Assembly: GCF_001949145.1 (NCBI RefSeq)
Contig: NW_019091516.1
Span: forward strand, 353,196 to 417,195
Length of the DNA stretch: 64,000 nucleotides
Source: Acanthaster planci
Taxonomy: Eukaryota; Echinodermata; Asteroidea; Valvatida; Acanthasteridae
Direction: 5' to 3'
In this document: positions 46,401-60,100 of the stretch, one piece after another
Position numbering within the stretch: the first letter of the stretch is position 1
Layout: each line of letters begins with the position of its first letter
The notes under the pieces: model-generated
What the model was told of the DNA's origin: nothing
Databases searched by the model: none
Seen by the model: only the letters and a program-made list of their open reading frames with translations
Made by a program: the position numbers and the translations under genes

Positions 46401-49400
46401 TTTCTTTATACAGGGCTTTTGGTGGCTTGTAAAGAATATAAATACTGGACAGATTGCTACTTCGGCATGGTTAGATTTATTTGTAGGGATTTCAGGATAT
46501 CCAGCACAAATTCAACCTCTATTATTGAAACTTATTCTACACTGCCTCCAATGAAGAGACCGAAGCAAGTCCTCTTTTACGGCCAATACTCAGTTTATTT
46601 CTGTAGCAGAAACACTACCTCAGACAAGACTGGAATGTTCTGGAATAACTTCCGGAATTTAGCAACAACTACCTTTAAACAATTAATTTGCGAACCTTTG
46701 GTATTTTGTGTTCTTCCTTTTTAAGGCAGCTTTACGTAATTGAGGTGGGACGAGGGAAGAAGGTGGAATTTTTAAGCACGAAATTCATAACAAAATAATA
46801 CTGTGTCTACTATTTTGTAGAAGTTCATAAACAGAATAGCCAATGGGGAAAAGTGGACTGTGATTTGTACACAGCAGATTTTGTAGACACACAGTCCAAT
46901 TAATGACGGTTAATAACCATTATACACTTTGACCGACGGGATAGTATCATGTAGTATTCGGTGTATCGTTTACCATGTCGACAAATAAACGATGAGTGCT
47001 TGAAATCACACGCACACATCTCAACATAATATGTTTGCCCTATGCCCACAAGCAATGCATCGACCAGTCGGCACGTACAATGTAGTATAATGTAAGAATC
47101 CAGGACAGCTTTTGGTAAACATTTCAAATGAGTTCGTTTCAACACTAACAATTAACTACACATTACAAATATTACAGTCCTGCATTATTTCAGAACATAT
47201 GGGCTTTCGGCTTACCAACTAGCCGACAAAAAGTACCAAAAATTACACTCTACTCTTAAACCTATGAGACTTCTATACACAGTTAGAAAGACTGACGACC
47301 TGGAATTACCTAATAACTTTCGAGCGCATGCTTAAGTGAAAACAAGCACTGACATACAATAATGGCAATGCAAATACGAAAATTGGATCTGATTACACGC
47401 ACGGTACCTGTCTTTTTCCGGCGCACGACATTTTACTGAAGAGTACACCACGTCTCTTCACTCGCACAAGCTTTTCTCCTAGGTATCATGTGGAATGCAT
47501 CATTAATAATTATGCGGGTGCTATATTGATAGACTGCACGATAAACAGTTGTCGATAATCTGATAACCAAGAGAACACCGAGTGAATGTTACAGGCTGCG
47601 CGAAGCATGTAGCCCTCACAGTATTATGTATGATGAAAACCGTTTATAAAGCCCAATTTATTAAATGCAAACAAATTCTTAGACGTAAATCTTATTGTCA
47701 AATATTATTTTCCGGTATATATGGAAAATTTACCTTCTCGATATAGCAGGGAATCTATACTTAAAGTCAGCTTATGCATTATGAAGAATAAATCAAATAG
47801 AACACTTCCGTACATCTCTCTGTGATTAACCTTCAGAATATCTGCCTTGGAGCTTGTACCGTTATCCATGATAAAGTGGCGTTTTTATTATTTGATCACT
47901 AACAGCGGACTTAGTCTAGAAAACAGTAGGAAATAAAGGTTTACTGGGACAATGTAAAATGCATGCATCGCGTTCTGTGTACAGTGGCCGATTTGGCCGG
48001 GACACAAACATGATAGGCAATGAAGGCGTGGTGAACACAACTGGTCACCGTGCTGCCACAATCAAACGGTCAAGGCATGCAAGACGGCCATGGTAGCCAT
48101 TTCGCCAGTCATGTGACCTGTCACCAACAAACTAAGCTGAAAGTAGGAATTTTGAAAATTTGAATATTGGTATTTTTTAAAATTCTACAAAAAAAAGCTT
48201 TCCAATGGTAAATAACACTCAGGGTAACTTAAGGTGACACAATGTGACGTTATTCCGGCGGCTTTGCGTCTTTGTTTTCCGGCATTGTTTCAACATTTTC
48301 GACCAAGCACGAACAATGTAATCGTCAAAACTGGTTAAAAAATGACTATTTGAAATATCTAATCCAGCTAAAAAATTCAGAATTAAATGGAAAGGTTACT
48401 CTATCCAAAAACCAACAACTGGCCTACCCTTCAATTTTGGCCTTCACGCTCATTCAGTCGTGACGGCTCACACATTACAACATGCCTGGTATAGCCGCCG
48501 GGGAATGCGAGATGGCCATGATGGCCGATTCGCACACCATTCTTCACAGTGGCCGGCGTGGCTCACATAAATACACATCAGCATTCAGCAACAGCAGCCG
48601 GGCCGCTGCACTGGTAAGTCTTTTCAATAAAATATCAACAAACCACACAAACTTGCGTTAATGCACATCATTACCTGGGTTTAACAAATTCACCTATATA
48701 TTGCACATACACGTATTAATGATGACATTTCAAAATCTGAATGAATAGACTGATTTTCTATGCAACAGTAAGTACTGGTAAACACGTCACTTTGACTACT
48801 ATATCATAACATAACATAACACAAAATACAATAGCACTTCCACTCAACAGATCGCATAAAAATTATCTTGTAAAAAAAAGCACGGCCAATTCTGCATAAA
48901 TTAAGACTACACGCGTGCCATCAACATTAAAGGAGCAAAGTTATTCCTAACCAATGCTGGTGACCCTCACTGGGGTAAGTCTACTGTCAGGCCTATTACA
49001 CATGAGGAGGGGTCAATAGTTAAAGAATATATGCCTCACTCTGAAGATTGTGTATATGCATAAAATAGCTCATCCTAAGAGGCTTCTGTAGTTACAAGTT
49101 GAGAACTGATCAGAAAATTTAGTTTTATTGTAATATATGCATGGAATATTTGATATGTGCATATTCGACATTTAAGATTATCTGCTACATACACATATGT
49201 ACACATTCAGTTAAGATTACACAACTGCTACACAGAATATTATGCAGTCAACCACTAACACTTCCCAATATCATGAGCGCAGGTATAGTAACAGGAGGCT
49301 CTGATGAAAACAAGGTGACTAAACTATTTCATTCATGAGTCAATATGTCAACATTTTTTTTAATTTTTGAATTTAAGAAAAACAGTAGAAAAGGTTATAC

Positions 49401-50077
49401 ACGAAGTTCACCTTCAAACAGATTTTATTCGGGGGGGGGAATTGATTAGAAAAAGCTTCTAGTGCCTGCTGAACTGCCTAAAAAGATGAAAGAATGACAT
49501 GTTAATGTCCAAGAAACTGGTGTCTCTCCTTACACTGACATAAACATCCTAATCTCGCTGTTTAAAATTAATGATTATGGAGATGGCCCATTTTCTAGTG
49601 CTCTCACCGTTTCGCTTAATTTATTTTCAACACTAAATAGCTGCACTTGAGCTCCAGTAGGTCCGTCAGTCACGGTCATCCCAGCAGAAAACCTTCTCTA
49701 CTTTTTCTGATCGTGTTGCCAATAAGTCAAGTTCAATTACACTATAGCATCACAGTCTCTCTTAACTGGGCCTTACTTCCTGTGTCTTTAATGGATTATT
49801 CAACTGACCAGCTTGGTCTCTCCATATGCCAAGCTCTCAATTTGACAACAGAATGTGCACAATCCCTTAACTATTGAAATTCTGTGCAGCAGCCACTGGA
49901 ATCCGATTAGGATAAACCAACGTGCCCCCCCCCACTTGCACCTTGTGGATAATTAAGATATAAAGATGGGATGACCTTTTTCTTCATGTGGAATAATCTA
50001 TTTAAACATCAGTGTCCATCAGATTTGACAAACAAGTATATGTATTTTGCTGATACAGTCTTCTGGTCACCACCTGC

Positions 50078-50200
50078 AGTGGGATCCAGTTTGGCATAGT
50101 TACACTTACATCAACCTCGCCTTCAATCTATGTGACCTGGGTTCGATTCTCACTTGGGCAAAATTGTAAATTGGGATTTCAGTTTCAAGTACACTCGGCA
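50078..50200 (+). mobile_element. tRNA-derived SINE head
   Basis: TGGCATAGT at 50092-50100 resembles box A, and GGTTCGATTCT at 50140-50150 matches box B at 10 of 11 positions, spaced as in tRNA-derived SINEs. It lies downstream of TMEM63 in the opposite orientation. The 3' border is approximate. Confidence 0.55.
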
Positions 50201-50382
50201 TTAATATCCTTGACAGGTCCACTGCTAGAAGCCTGCAGTGAAAAGTACGAAGTAGAGAATATCTTTCACTTTGTATCACTTTTAATCTGACTTTTCACTT
50301 TCTGGCAAAAACTGACAGTTCAATTTCAAATGCCCTTAATATATGTTGGAACTGCAAATAAAATTGTGGCCTTTTTAGTATC

Positions 50383-50388
50383 TTTATT
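50383..50388 (-). promoter_or_regulatory. Candidate TMEM63 poly(A) signal
   Basis: AATAAA on the minus strand about 550 bases downstream of the TMEM63 stop codon. Other AT-rich candidates lie further downstream, so the choice is tentative. Confidence 0.3.
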
Positions 50389-50940
50389 ATGGGAACTGAC
50401 CTTACAATAAAAAAATTGACTACAAACAAAACCTTAAATCTAATATAACCCCACGTCTACATTTTTTTCCAAATACAAATCTATCCAAACTTATTCTAAA
50501 CTTCTCTGGAGACCCTCCAAATGACATCTTCAATAATAACGTTTGCATTTTCTTGAAAGAAACAAGAAACCTTCCACACAATCACTTTGTTTAGGAAGCC
50601 TCAGATGCCGTGGGAGTACATCTGGCAACGATTTGCCCTGTGTCACAATTCCAGTCTGATTATCAACATTCATCTTTTGAATTCCCATGACGTTGCTGTA
50701 CAATAATCCCGAACCGCAACCTGCTGACCACTTCCACAATTGTGACCACTTTGTTCAACTTCAGAATTTAAAGTACAATTCATAACGGTCTTTTTGGTTA
50801 TCTCCAAATAAATTGATTTGTTCAGGTACAAAACCAATCTAAACATTCTCAGATTTGCTCAGCCCAAAGCCATATTTAAGTTGGTTCTATGCACTGATGA
50901 TGGCACCGTTTCTTAATATCACTGGCCAGACTGAGCATGC

Positions 50941-51114
50941 TCATTCTTCGTCTGAGGTGTCCGGTGTATCTCGGTGACCATAGCGTATGCGGTCCCCAAC
51001 CTGTCCATCCATTGTGCCATAAGCCTGCTTGGGGGCATGGCTGCCCAGTGCGGCCCCTCCTTCTTTGTGTTCTACTGTATCGTCACCTTCTTGTAACACA
51101 TCCGGAATGAAATG
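50941..51114 (-). CDS. TMEM63: TMEM63 last exon (cytoplasmic tail, stop)
   Basis: Acceptor ctccttaatcag, stop TGA at 50943-50941. It encodes 57 residues starting HFIPDVLQEGDDTVEH, with AYGTMDGQVGDRIRYG and ending TPDTSDEE. The tail is acidic and probably disordered. VLQE and YGTM are the recognisable family blocks. Confidence 0.92.
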   Translation of the reverse strand, partial: HFIPDVLQEGDDTVEHKEGGAALGSHAPKQAYGTMDGQVGDRIRYGHRDTPDTSDEE

Positions 51115-54100
51115 CTGATTAAGGAGAAGGTGGAAAGACCAGAAATGTGAAAAGAATGACCAATCTGTTTGAAGAGACTTAACTTTCATGGAATAGGACT
51201 AGGCACATTATAGCAATACTCTACAAACAGGGCCCAAAAGACGATGCATCCTTACATTTACTGACAGCATGCTCATGGCATGTCATGTCTACATAAACGG
51301 AACTATGAAGATGCCTTTATACATGTATATGTGTGTGTGCTTTGCAGTACAATTGCTTTGTGAAAGTAATATGAACATGAACACATGAATGTGTAAATGA
51401 AGCAAAGCAGACTTAAGACAAATGTTACAAAGTTTTCTTTGACAATGGGCACTTGCTTTTTGATATTAAATCCTACATGTAACCCTCCAACAACTGGTCA
51501 ACTCAACATCTTGTAAAACTGCCCATTTTCATGGCTGCAACAATTTAGGCAGTCTGGTCACTGGGGTAGATTGGTGGATAAATAGAAATCCACAAAACAT
51601 CTAGCAGAGGGGTTGTATAAATAACAATGAAACAACTGTGGCTTTTTAAGACTTTCATAGGAACCAGAGGATCGGTTCTCTCATCTAAACCAGAGGATCG
51701 GTTCTCTCATCTAAACCAGAGGATCGGTTCTCTCATCTAAACCAGAGGATCGGTTCTCTCATCTAAACCAGAGGATCGGTTCTCTCATCTAAACCAGAGG
51801 ATCGGTTCTCTCATCTAAACCAAAGGATCGGTTCTCTCATCTATGGCAACAGATATGTGAATCTTGCACTGATTTTTATGCAAAATGCTAAGAGCTGCAA
51901 AGCCTGAATAATTCAACCTATAAAATTCCACAAATACGTGTGTAAAACAAATTCCCGAGTCCCTTTAAATAGCATATGCAACTGTATAAATTGCACTGGA
52001 TTTGGGAAGGCACAGGACTTTTCCTCTTAACCCTCAGGGGCATAAAATCAATGAAATGTCAAGTGGGATACCTTGACGTCATCTTCTGCAGGTGGGGCTT
52101 GATCTTCCACATTGGTGAACTCATCATAAGCCGGAGGGATGTATCCCATCCAGATATTGAAGCAGACTTTGGCGATGTACAACCCAATGCAGAGCACCAG
52201 GAACACGGATAAAAGGATGGAGCGGGGATCCACGGAACCTGAATGGAATTAGACCGAATGCCAAGGTTGGGTTGAGTTGAAGGTGTAAAGATACAGCCAA
52301 AGGGGGCATTCCAGAACTGGTATGAAGCACTTTCCAGCCGCCATATAGCGGGGGAAAAAACAGGAAACAAATGAACAAGTCATCTGTAAAAATGTATGAC
52401 AAAAAGTTGATGATGATCTGTCATCAAAACTTATCTTCAAGAATATCTTTTCATGATTATATTTTCATCTTCTGCGTATTAATTACAGTTGGTAATTACG
52501 CTCCTGAATGTAATGTCCAATATTTGTAGAATATGGGAGAAGAACATATATAGCGCACCAATGTAAAAACACTGCCCCACAATTATCTGTGTAAAAGGCA
52601 TTAGCGCGAGAACCAGCTTGTGTGCATATTCCATTCGTTTGCACAACACTTCCTGGTTAAAATGACGTCACAGTCCAGCACTCTACAAAGTATAATCTTG
52701 TCCAAAGGAAAGGGACAAAACCAGGGCTCCATCTTTCTCATTTGTGGTGACATCATTTACCGATCACATGTAGTTTTGGTGTCTTTGTAAATTCAACAAT
52801 GTTTCATGTTTTTGTATAATCTATCTTTATAACTGGTTTTGGAACAAATATCACAGATTTCAATGTGAACATAAATGTTTGATTTTTTGACTCAACACTA
52901 CAGGAAAAGGTAATTATTATTCTGTGGCACTAGTACTTAAGTTAGAGCCCCATCTGATGCAGGACAACATGTGATTTATGCTACAGCAGGCATGCACATG
53001 ACCTTCGTACTTGCCGTGTAAGGGGTTCAACTGACCTATGAAAATAATAAAAGCACTGTATTTCAGTAACATATCAGGGTGTGTGCCTAAAAGCTTCAAG
53101 TGTCTGCAACTCTCCATGCACAATACAACATCTGATATAACACTGTATCGTCAGCTTTATATTTTGTGATGAATGTAAATGCATGGGGGCGGGGCTACAT
53201 GACATGAGTGTGCCTCACAGGTTAAACAAAAATGTTGATTTCGGCGGTGTAAAACTTGACTCAAGAGTGGCCATTTAACTTCAACATCTCCTTGTTTATC
53301 TACCATGCTAAACGCTCAAACACAAGAGCCATGGCTTCCGTTCTTGGAGAAACACATCAGACACCCTGTCTGTCACCTTTGTGTAACTCCAGACAACCAT
53401 CAATGAAAGTAACTGAGACCACTGGCAAGAACTCGGGGTAATACTATTCATTTGGCAATAAATATGCATGGTAAACAGGAGAAGCCGCCAGGAGTGTGTG
53501 TGTGTGTTAGGTCAGACACCCTACAGAGGTAATTGGCTGCTCTGATGGACGAGTGAGAGTGATATGGGGCTGGGGGGGGGAAGAATCAATGCACTGGTTT
53601 CAAATATCATGAAGCCAGATGAACAGAAGGACAAAAAAATCTGAGATGAGGATAGAAAGCTTAACAAGATTTCAATAAACCCTTCGGTTTGTGATAGCTC
53701 CCTTTATGACGTCCCCCTGAGATATGTCCATCAAGGTCCATAAGATGCTGGAAAGGATCTTTAAACTCGTCAAAGTTGAGCTGCTGATCCAGTGCAGAAC
53801 GGAGCTCTCTGGAAAGGTCATACAGCTTCGTGTACTTTTTCCCTCGCACAGTCCATCCCATGTACAACGTATGTATATAAGGATTCTTGCAATCTGATTC
53901 ACTGAAGTGGCACTGCGAATTCTGTTGTAATCTTTATAATGTGAAATGCGGTGCACTATTTAATTATGCTGATGGCTCTGTGGACTTCATTCTCAATTAC
54001 TCCATGTATAATGTTGCATTTTCAATGTATTTCCTTATTTCCCTTCTTTGCATCATGCTCAGTTGATAACCATGTCCTATGAAATTTGGACTCCTTTGAA

Positions 54101-57100
54101 ATCCAGTCTCTTTTCTGACACGGACTCCAAGCCTTTCACGATTAAGTCAGTTGCTATTATTCCACACCCATGAGCACTACGGTCAATGAGCCTTTATTTC
54201 ATGTAGTCCAAATTTCATACAACACCAGCTCAAAGTCGAAGAGGGAAGAACAAAAAGTGAGTTAGCACAAACCCATATTTCACCTTTGCTCTGCCCTTCA
54301 ACATTTACATGTAGGTAAGCAGCTGAATTTATGTGCAAGGGCTGTGCCAAGTAAGAGTAATTGGGCTACGGCAGTCATTACAGTGATGAAAAGAACAGTT
54401 CAGAGAGCTCAGCCAACCCTGAATGATTGGAAATTTCACACATGACTGGGAACATCACCAGAATCAGGTCAACACTCCTTGTCCCCCGCCAAGATAAAGG
54501 AAGCAGGCAGGAGAGTAGATGAAAGAAGGAAACAGAGAAACATTAGCTCCCCCCATAAGATGCTGATGCCCCCCATAAGATGCTGGTGCCCCCCATAAGA
54601 TGCTGATGCCTCCCATAAGATGCTGATGCCCCCCATAAGATGCTGATGCCCCCCATAAGATGCNNNNNNNNNNNNNNNNNNNNNNNNNNNNNNNNNNNNN
54701 NNNNNNNNNNNNNNNNNNNNNNNNNNNNNNNNNNNNNNNNNNNNNNNNNNNNNNNNNNNNNNNNNNNNNNNNNNNNNNNNNNNNNNNNNNNNNNNNNNNN
54801 NNNNNNNNNNNNNNNNNNNNNNNNNNNNNNNNNNNNNNNNNNNNNNNNNNNNNNNNNNNNNNNNNNNNNNNNNNNNNNNNNNNNNNNNNNNNNNNNNNNN
54901 NNNNNNNNNNNNNNNNNNNNNNNNNNNNNNNNNNNNNNNNNNNNNNNNNNNNNNNNNNNNNNNNNNNNNNNNNNNNNNNNNNNNNNNNNNNNNNNNNNNN
55001 NNNNNNNNNNNNNNNNNNNNNNNNNNNNNNNNNNNNNNNNNNNNNNNNNNNNNNNNNNNNNNNNNNNNNNNNNNNNNNNNNNNNNNNNNNNNNNNNNNNN
55101 NNNNNNNNNNNNNNNNNNNNNNNNNNNNNNNNNNNNCATAAGATGCTGATGCCCCACTGTGCCCCTCCCCCACTAGTAAAATCTTAGCTCTATGTATGCC
55201 ATTGCTCCTTGGTGATACCCGCCATAGACTGGGAAGATGTTTGCACATGTATTAACCAATTTGGATCCTGGAGAGAGAGATAGAGTCCATTTGCTAAATT
55301 ACTTGTGGATTTAATCATGAAGAAGTCAAGACACGTTAGGATTAAGGTGTGTGCTGTTCCGTAACAAAATAGAAAACAAAAATCTGTTTAACAAATAAGG
55401 AATGTGATTAAAATAAAATTCAGCCACAATACTACATACATGTAAGTGTGCAAAAAAATTGAAAAGAAAAGTCCGAGGGACTTCATTAGCTTGTGAATAA
55501 CAGTTTTTCTGAGGAGTCTCATTACGCAGATGGAAGTACCACCTGTTATGTCGAGAAGCTTAGAGAATTTTTTTGCAGATTCCTGTCAGTAATTACACAC
55601 ATTTCAAGTCAACGTCACAGAATTTCAGGACGACCATTTAGAAAGCTAAGGACTCCTTGCAGGTACTCTGTGTCTCAGGAGGGATATCTGGCTGGATACG
55701 GTGTTGCTCCTCAATTACAACCTGTCTAGATTGACAGAGTACCATTCAGATGGGACAGCAGACTGGTTGGAATGACTCATCTTCAAATCTCATTGATTGT
55801 GCCAGTATCTTGGACAAGAAGATGTAGGATTATTTGCCATGTCTTATCAAGAAAGATTAAATTTAAAATGTTAATCTTTCTTGACAAGACATGGCAAATG
55901 TCCCCAAGCTTCGTCAATTATTAAAAATGCCAGAACATTTCGCAATAAAGAAAAACAGCAACTAAAGGTGTCTTTACAAGGTATGAGTGTACTTCAATAA
56001 AAACAAATTCACCAGGGAAGCTTATCACCATTTAAGACAAAGAATTATTGCACAATATTTTCCACAATCCTTTGAAATTACATGTACTTTGTTATCAAAA
56101 ACAAAATTCACACCATTATTAAGCACGATTACCATAGTGCTTAATTCAACAAGTTTATATTATTTATATCAGTTTTATATTATTGATTTATGAATCTATA
56201 GATATCATATTTTCATCCTTATATCTTGTTTCACAATACCCATTCAAGTCACATGCATTTAGTAACTTCAATCTCAATAACCATCAGGAAAAAAAATGAT
56301 GATTGAAAAAACTCCTAAGCACCAAACGTGCCTGCATTACTTCAGAAAAGCCCTATGTGGAATAGTAATGCATTCCCCCCACTTTAGGCCCCCTTGATAA
56401 ATGCCCAGGCGCAAGGGGATATTACCGTGCGTGCACTCAGCTACATGTACGGGCATGTGCGGCGTGTTACAAGCCGAATTAATGGACCCTAAGAGTGTAA
56501 CATGAACTCACTCTGTGCCTGGCATTAACATTTGTGAGAAATTCATTCCGTGTAAACGCAATGAGTGTTTGTCATCCTACTGACGACCTCCCTGAATGGC
56601 TGCTTTGGAAATGAATCTTAAAGGGGAGGCACCACGCCCCCTTGACTTTCATTCCAGGTTTGGCTTTCTGATAATTAAAAAAAAAAAGGGATGAGGAATA
56701 TGAACGATAGAAGTTGAAGATACAAGCTACAAGAGAACTGAACAGTTTCTTAATTTATAATGGAATGTGAATATACCCTGCTTTATGATGTACATGTGTA
56801 GACTTTCACAAGCATTAGTAATAGAACTGAGCAGTTATAACTTGCTTGACATTTGTCACTTAAAAAGTGCCCTGAAAAGAAACCAAACAAAACCATCATA
56901 AAACAAATTTCAACAAAACAAAAAACACCAAACGGAAACAAAAACTGCTAGGAGGCCTATTTCTGGCTTCTGAAATTTTATCAGGGTGTCAATATTTCAG
57001 CTTCATGGGAGTATTATGCCCCCGACTGCCAATTATTAAATGTTCACCAACCTCTGAGACAGGTGCTTAATGAAATGACTTTCTCCTCATTGTGATCTTT

Positions 57101-60100
57101 ATCACGTCGTTATCCCCATTAAACCTCATTATTCCCATTAATCTTCACTATTCAAACAATGAAGGTACATATTAAATGAAAAGGTTCATGTTAATTCAGC
57201 AAACAAAAGCATAAGAGTAAAGGAGTACCTAAAAGACAGACTTCAGATTTTAACTGGGATTTCATTTTAAAAACCCACACTTTTTCAATGCAATAAATTT
57301 TTATTTCAGGGGAATATTATGAGCTAAACTGTAATGCAACGTCTCTATAACAATATGCACAAATATCAACCTGTGTCCTCCATTGTCTCTTATGATTCAA
57401 CACACATACATTCACCTCATTACCACAACATGCCGTCTAGGTTGAACAAAACAAAATTTTTCTAAACAACTTGCAGTTCAAATGGTAAAGCTTTAAATCC
57501 AGAAAACACCTTCTCCTTTCTTTTTTTACAACGGAGCACTTCATACTGGTTCTTAATTAATCCACCACGGTCAAATTCACGATTCTTTCTTTAGCACCTT
57601 CCCACGTAAGTACCTTGCTGTAAATGTCACTGTATTATGATTATCTGGCTGCATCCCTGGCAACTAAAATGTGCAGTCATGGCTACAGACAAAACCCACA
57701 CCTGACACCTTGCTGCCTCAATACTCTGCTACAGACAAGAACGCAAATTATTCTAATGTAATGGATACAGGTGGGTACATGTACATGCAGCAGTACTACG
57801 ATAGCCTGATGACTAGACCTCATCCTAAATGAACATGTATCTGAAGGGCTGGCAATATTCCTTTCAAGATTTGAAATGGGAGTTGCTTTTTGTCTAGCTG
57901 AATATCTTCCCTTTCTACAGCGCATTTGATTATTCCCCTTGCACTATGTGCTGACTCGTGTAAGTGCGACTGCCTGCTCAAGTGACATTTGTGCTTAAAT
58001 GGGCCTGGCCAAAGTAACAGACCCATTGAGCCGATTACTTGCAGATGTATCCCACAATGCAATGCTAAAACAGGGTGGCTTAGCCACAGGATACCATGGT
58101 AAGTTGAAACAACAGGTATTGTAAAGAGTTTGGAAACATCATAGCATGTTCTGTGACTTGGAATTCATTTTGCACAATTAATCAGCGTGTGATTGCTTGT
58201 GCAGGCGTGTCATACATAGTGTGGACCTCTGCACAAAAGAAGTCCAAATAATGCAGGGTACGATGGCGTTGTGTGGACTTGCACACGTCCACACAATGTT
58301 TCCCCTCTCTGAAAGACAGTTTCAGAGCCATTTTGGGGTCAAGGTTATCCGTGGCAAAATGAAGAGGAACAGTCCAGAAAATCATCATCAAAAATCCAGC
58401 ACGAAGGAGTTATCCTAGTGGGAGAAAAGGAGCATTTACCTTAACCACAGGAGAACAAAGGAATGTCCACACTTCGTATGTAAAACAAGTGGTAGCGGTC
58501 TGTTCAGGGCATTGAATCCAAAATCATTTATTTATTACCACTAAACCTGTGACAAGATCATTCGTAAGCATGCAGGAAGTGATCTTATAAACTTGAAGCG
58601 AATGGGCATGAACTAAAGTTCAAGTGATGGCCCACTACTTGTTCACGATGCACACGGTCGACTAGATGGTCTACACCATCTGTCGTCAGGGCAACACTGG
58701 CCGAACTATGGTTGATTACCTTCGTCACTCAAATCTACCCTTTGGTGTCACGTTCAACATGTAGAATGCACACTCTTGCACCCCGCATCACAGACCAACA
58801 AGGGCAATAACATACTGGCCTTTCTTCAGACTGTGTCTAATGAAGTGGATGTGGCAAAGATGTGGCTGGTATCTACAAGAAGTCCCTCCTGCCGCTACCC
58901 AGGAACTTCCACCATTTCTTTTTCCATAGCAACTTTCATAATGGCAAGATTCTTTATCTGAGTCATATACATGTACATGTATTAATCTGTTCAGAATCTG
59001 GTTAAACAAATGCGGGATACCGTTTATGTAACCAAAAACCACATGGTCTGTGACCCTATGTGTAATTCTAATGGTATCTAACATGACCACCTTGCTGGTC
59101 GGTAAAGTGATCAAGTGACATTGCTTTCCAGGGGATTTTGTAGAATTTGCCAGACTTTCTACTGTATGCTTGATGGATTGCATCAAAATTTAAGGAACGC
59201 CTGCGAGGAACAAGGCTCAGATCGCGAACGCATCTCAATCAGGACATGAGGCTAAAATCTGCTCCTTCATTTTACTTGTATGCAAACAGTGACAAAGGAA
59301 TGCTTTTTCTCACAGTTCATTTGAATAGCTTGAACATCTCGTAATGAACTTGCAGGGACTTGTAATAGGCTCAGCGGCAGCACTGCTCAATGCTGCATTT
59401 TGAAAAGAAAAATATAAACAAGGTCAGATGAATGAGAGGAACTTATTCCAAATCCATAAATTTTGCAATTTTTTTTACTGATGCTTATCTTAATTTTGTA
59501 ACTCTCCACTTAATGGTTGACTGGGAAAGTTAGTGCAAGGTATATCCTGACTCATTGCAACTCCAAACTCTTAAAGAATTTGTTAAAAGTACGTTCACAA
59601 GATCCCCCTAAACCTGTTTCACTGTACTTTAAAATAAAATTACAAACCAATCTATTTGCATCTGAACACATTGGCTGAATTGATTAAATCACAACGTCAT
59701 CACGTATTCAGGAAATCTCCTCAAATCCAGCAACTTCAGAGTGGTGCAGCAGGTGCTCCACATGAATTTCCTCAAGGCTGAATGTTTCAGACACCTCTCC
59801 TATAACCTGAGCCCTGAACAATATCCATTTACAAGCTTTTAACACATCACACTCGTAATGTTCTAGTCAGGCTAAAAACGATGCGCATGTTCCATAAAGA
59901 CTGTCTGATGAGGTGAAATAAATGGCCCTAGAACATTACAGCCCACTTAATACATCATCCTGAGACCACTTATCCATACAGGGGCATGAGCAGTGCATTA
60001 CAAAGAGCAGAAATGCCATTACATTTGGGGGGGGGGTATAAATGCCTTTTTATGATGGCTTGTTGTGCTGTCATTCACTTGACGGTGTGAAGGTAAATGG

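Larger units (their letters stand above)
38253..50940. other. Intergenic region between TMEM63 3' end and the unknown gene's 5' end
   Basis: TMEM63 and the unknown gene run in the same (minus) direction with 12.7 kb between them. 38253-39320 is relatively rich in CG dinucleotides and is the likely promoter and leader region. The remainder holds a degraded MITE (43270), a SINE head (50.1 kb) and a 0.4-kb-spaced GGCCATG direct repeat near 48.1 and 48.5 kb. Open frames such as 46308-46724 and 44330-44602 have no recognisable features. Confidence 0.55.

Noticed and set aside
46308-46724. 138-codon plus-strand open frame
   Set aside because: AT-rich codons with no domain or splice context; consistent with chance in AT-rich DNA.
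51664-51845. CRISPR-like repeat array
   Set aside because: The units are directly adjacent with no spacers, and the genome is animal; it is a minisatellite.
54469-55248. Long open frames across the N run
   Set aside because: They exist only because undetermined bases give no stop codons and the minisatellite is open.
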